From Lachnospiraceae bacterium (lineage in GTDB: Bacteria; Bacillota_A; Clostridia; Lachnospirales; Lachnospiraceae), in the NCBI GenBank assembly GCA_017958935.1, contig JAGDBR010000021.1, positions 1 to 6,531 of the forward strand: a DNA stretch of 6,531 nucleotides, written 5' to 3'. Position numbers and translations under genes: made by a program. The notes beneath the pieces are model-generated. The model was not told the DNA's origin and did no database searches. It saw nothing but the letters and a program-made list of their open reading frames with translations. Below are positions 5,364-6,531 of the stretch, piece by piece (position 1 is the first letter of the stretch; each line of letters begins with the position of its first letter).

Positions 5364-6531
5364 ATGGACAAACAGCAAATCTACAGCTTTATCGACGCGC
5401 ACGCGGCGGAATATGCCGCGATCTCGCACGAAATATGGGGGTTTGCGGAGCTTTCGCTGAAAGAGCAGCAATCGGCCGCACTGTACGTCGAAGCGCTTAA
5501 AAAGGCCGGTTTTGAAGTCGAGACAGGCCTTTCGGGGATCGATACGGCGTTCCTCGGCAAATACACGGCCGTGGAAGGCGGGCCGGTCATCGGCATCCTC
5601 GGCGAATACGACGCGCTGTCGGGCCTTTCGCAGAAGGCCGGGAGCACCGTGCGGGAGCCGGCGGACAGGAAGGACGACGCGGGCCACGGCTGCGGGCACA
5701 ACATGCTCGGCGCCGGCTCGTTCGCGGCGGCCTGCGCCGTGAAGTTCTTCCTGGAACAGACGAAGACGCCCGGGACCGTGATCTTCTACGGCTGCCCCGG
5801 CGAAGAGGGCGGCGCCGCGAAGGCATACCTCGCGCGCGACCGTTACTGGGAGCAGCTGGACGCGGCCTTGTCCTGGCATCCGTCGGGAAAGAACGCCGTC
5901 ACGAGCGGAACGAATAATTCCTGCACCCAGGTTTTATATAAATACAAAGGGGTCGCCGCGCACGCCGCGGGCAACCCGGAAGCGGGCCGTTCCGCCCTGG
6001 ATGCGGTCGAATTGATGAACATCGGCGTCAATTATCTGCGCGAGCACATGAAGAAAGAGTGCAGCGTGCATTACGCGATGGTCGACGGCGGCGGGATCTC
6101 CCCGAACGTCGTACAGCCCCACGCGTCCGTCCTCTACATGGTGCGCGCGTGCCGGGTGAAGGACACGCTGGATCTGCAGGAACGGGTCGACAGGATCGCC
6201 GAGGGCGCGGCGCTCATGACGGGGACGACTTACGAGCGGATCTTCGTCGACGGGACCGCAAATCTCGTCCCGAACAGCGTTTTGGAAGAAATTCTTTGGA
6301 AAAATATGCATTTTTCGCCGCTTCCTGTTTACACGGAAGCCGAAATGGAGTATGCTAAACAATTGAGAGAGACCTTTGCGGAGGATGACGGGAAACCGGC
6401 ACTGTCCGACAAGGTCGAGGAGTGGCATACGACGGAAGATTTCAAACCGGGTTCCACGGATGTCGGCGACGTCAGCTGGCAGACCCCGACCGGGCAGATC
6501 GTCGCGGCCACGTTCCCGCAGGGTTCGCCGG
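5364..6531 (+). CDS. M20-family metallo-amidohydrolase, AbgB-like (3' end outside window)
   Basis: The frame is open from ATG 5364 to the window end: 389 residues, with the C-terminus missing. AbgB-type proteins are about 480 residues, so perhaps 90 are outside. No signal peptide is seen, so it should act in the cytoplasm. Conserved blocks in order: GEYDALSGLSQ (80-90), the metal-site segment GHGCGHNMLG (107-116) with C110 and H112, PGEEGG (145-150) with the catalytic/ligand glutamates E147-E148, WHP (171-173), the dimerisation-domain motif AHAAGNPEAGRSALDA starting at about 199, and GSTDVGDVSW (363-372). GEYDAL and STDVGDVSW point to the AbgB/p-aminobenzoyl-glutamate hydrolase branch rather than shorter HipO/YxeP enzymes. 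The family hydrolyses amide bonds of N-acylated or peptidic amino acids using two metal ions. Its place behind an amino acid importer suggests it processes the imported compound, much as M20 genes follow importers in the B. subtilis yxe and ytm operons. The substrate is not determined; aminobenzoyl-glutamate is one possibility. Confidence 0.93.
   Translation, partial: MDKQQIYSFIDAHAAEYAAISHEIWGFAELSLKEQQSAALYVEALKKAGFEVETGLSGIDTAFLGKYTAVEGGPVIGILGEYDALSGLSQKAGSTVREPADRKDDAGHGCGHNMLGAGSFAAACAVKFFLEQTKTPGTVIFYGCPGEEGGAAKAYLARDRYWEQLDAALSWHPSGKNAVTSGTNNSCTQVLYKYKGVAAHAAGNPEAGRSALDAVELMNIGVNYLREHMKKECSVHYAMVDGGGISPNVVQPHASVLYMVRACRVKDTLDLQERVDRIAEGAALMTGTTYERIFVDGTANLVPNSVLEEILWKNMHFSPLPVYTEAEMEYAKQLRETFAEDDGKPALSDKVEEWHTTEDFKPGSTDVGDVSWQTPTGQIVAATFPQGSP

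Overview
The window is GC-rich and every gene lies on the + strand, with no sign of a mobile element, CRISPR array, rRNA or tRNA. A consensus sigma-A promoter (TTGACA, 17 nt, TATACT), strong GGAGG ribosome sites, a lysine-started lipoprotein signal peptide and a paired YdjG-like/YdjH-like gene set suggest a high-GC member of the Bacillota, probably class Clostridia. This placement is an inference; no phylogenetic marker is present.

Region A (1-2611) is a tightly packed three-gene cluster of envelope proteins. It holds the 3' part of an unrecognised polytopic membrane protein, a double zinc-ribbon protein with a C-terminal membrane anchor, and a TPM-domain protein with a signal peptide, an internal membrane segment and a glycine-rich C-terminus. 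The genes are 2 nt apart or effectively abutting, so translation is probably coupled. The second and third resemble Bacillus subtilis YdjG and YdjH, which belong to the PspA (YdjF) membrane-stress system. PspA and the YdjI-type protein are not visible here. A strong intrinsic terminator (2667-2694) closes the cluster.

Region B (2612-2892) holds that terminator, an AT-rich tract with a short direct repeat, and the promoter of the next operon.

Region C (2893-6531) is an amino-acid-type ABC importer operon: a lipoprotein substrate-binding protein, a hairpin plus terminator-like attenuator, a single permease, an ATPase overlapping the permease by 8 nt, and an M20 metallo-amidohydrolase of the AbgB type that runs off the window's 3' end. 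The likely logic is import of an amino acid derivative (N-acyl or amide-linked, possibly a small peptide or aminobenzoyl-glutamate-like compound), then intracellular hydrolysis. The attenuator would make the binding protein more abundant than the membrane components.

Most of the window is ordinary in family terms. The points most worth a second look are the unrecognised membrane protein attached to the YdjG/YdjH-like pair, the unknown substrate of the importer plus AbgB-like enzyme, and the attenuator between the binding protein and permease genes.
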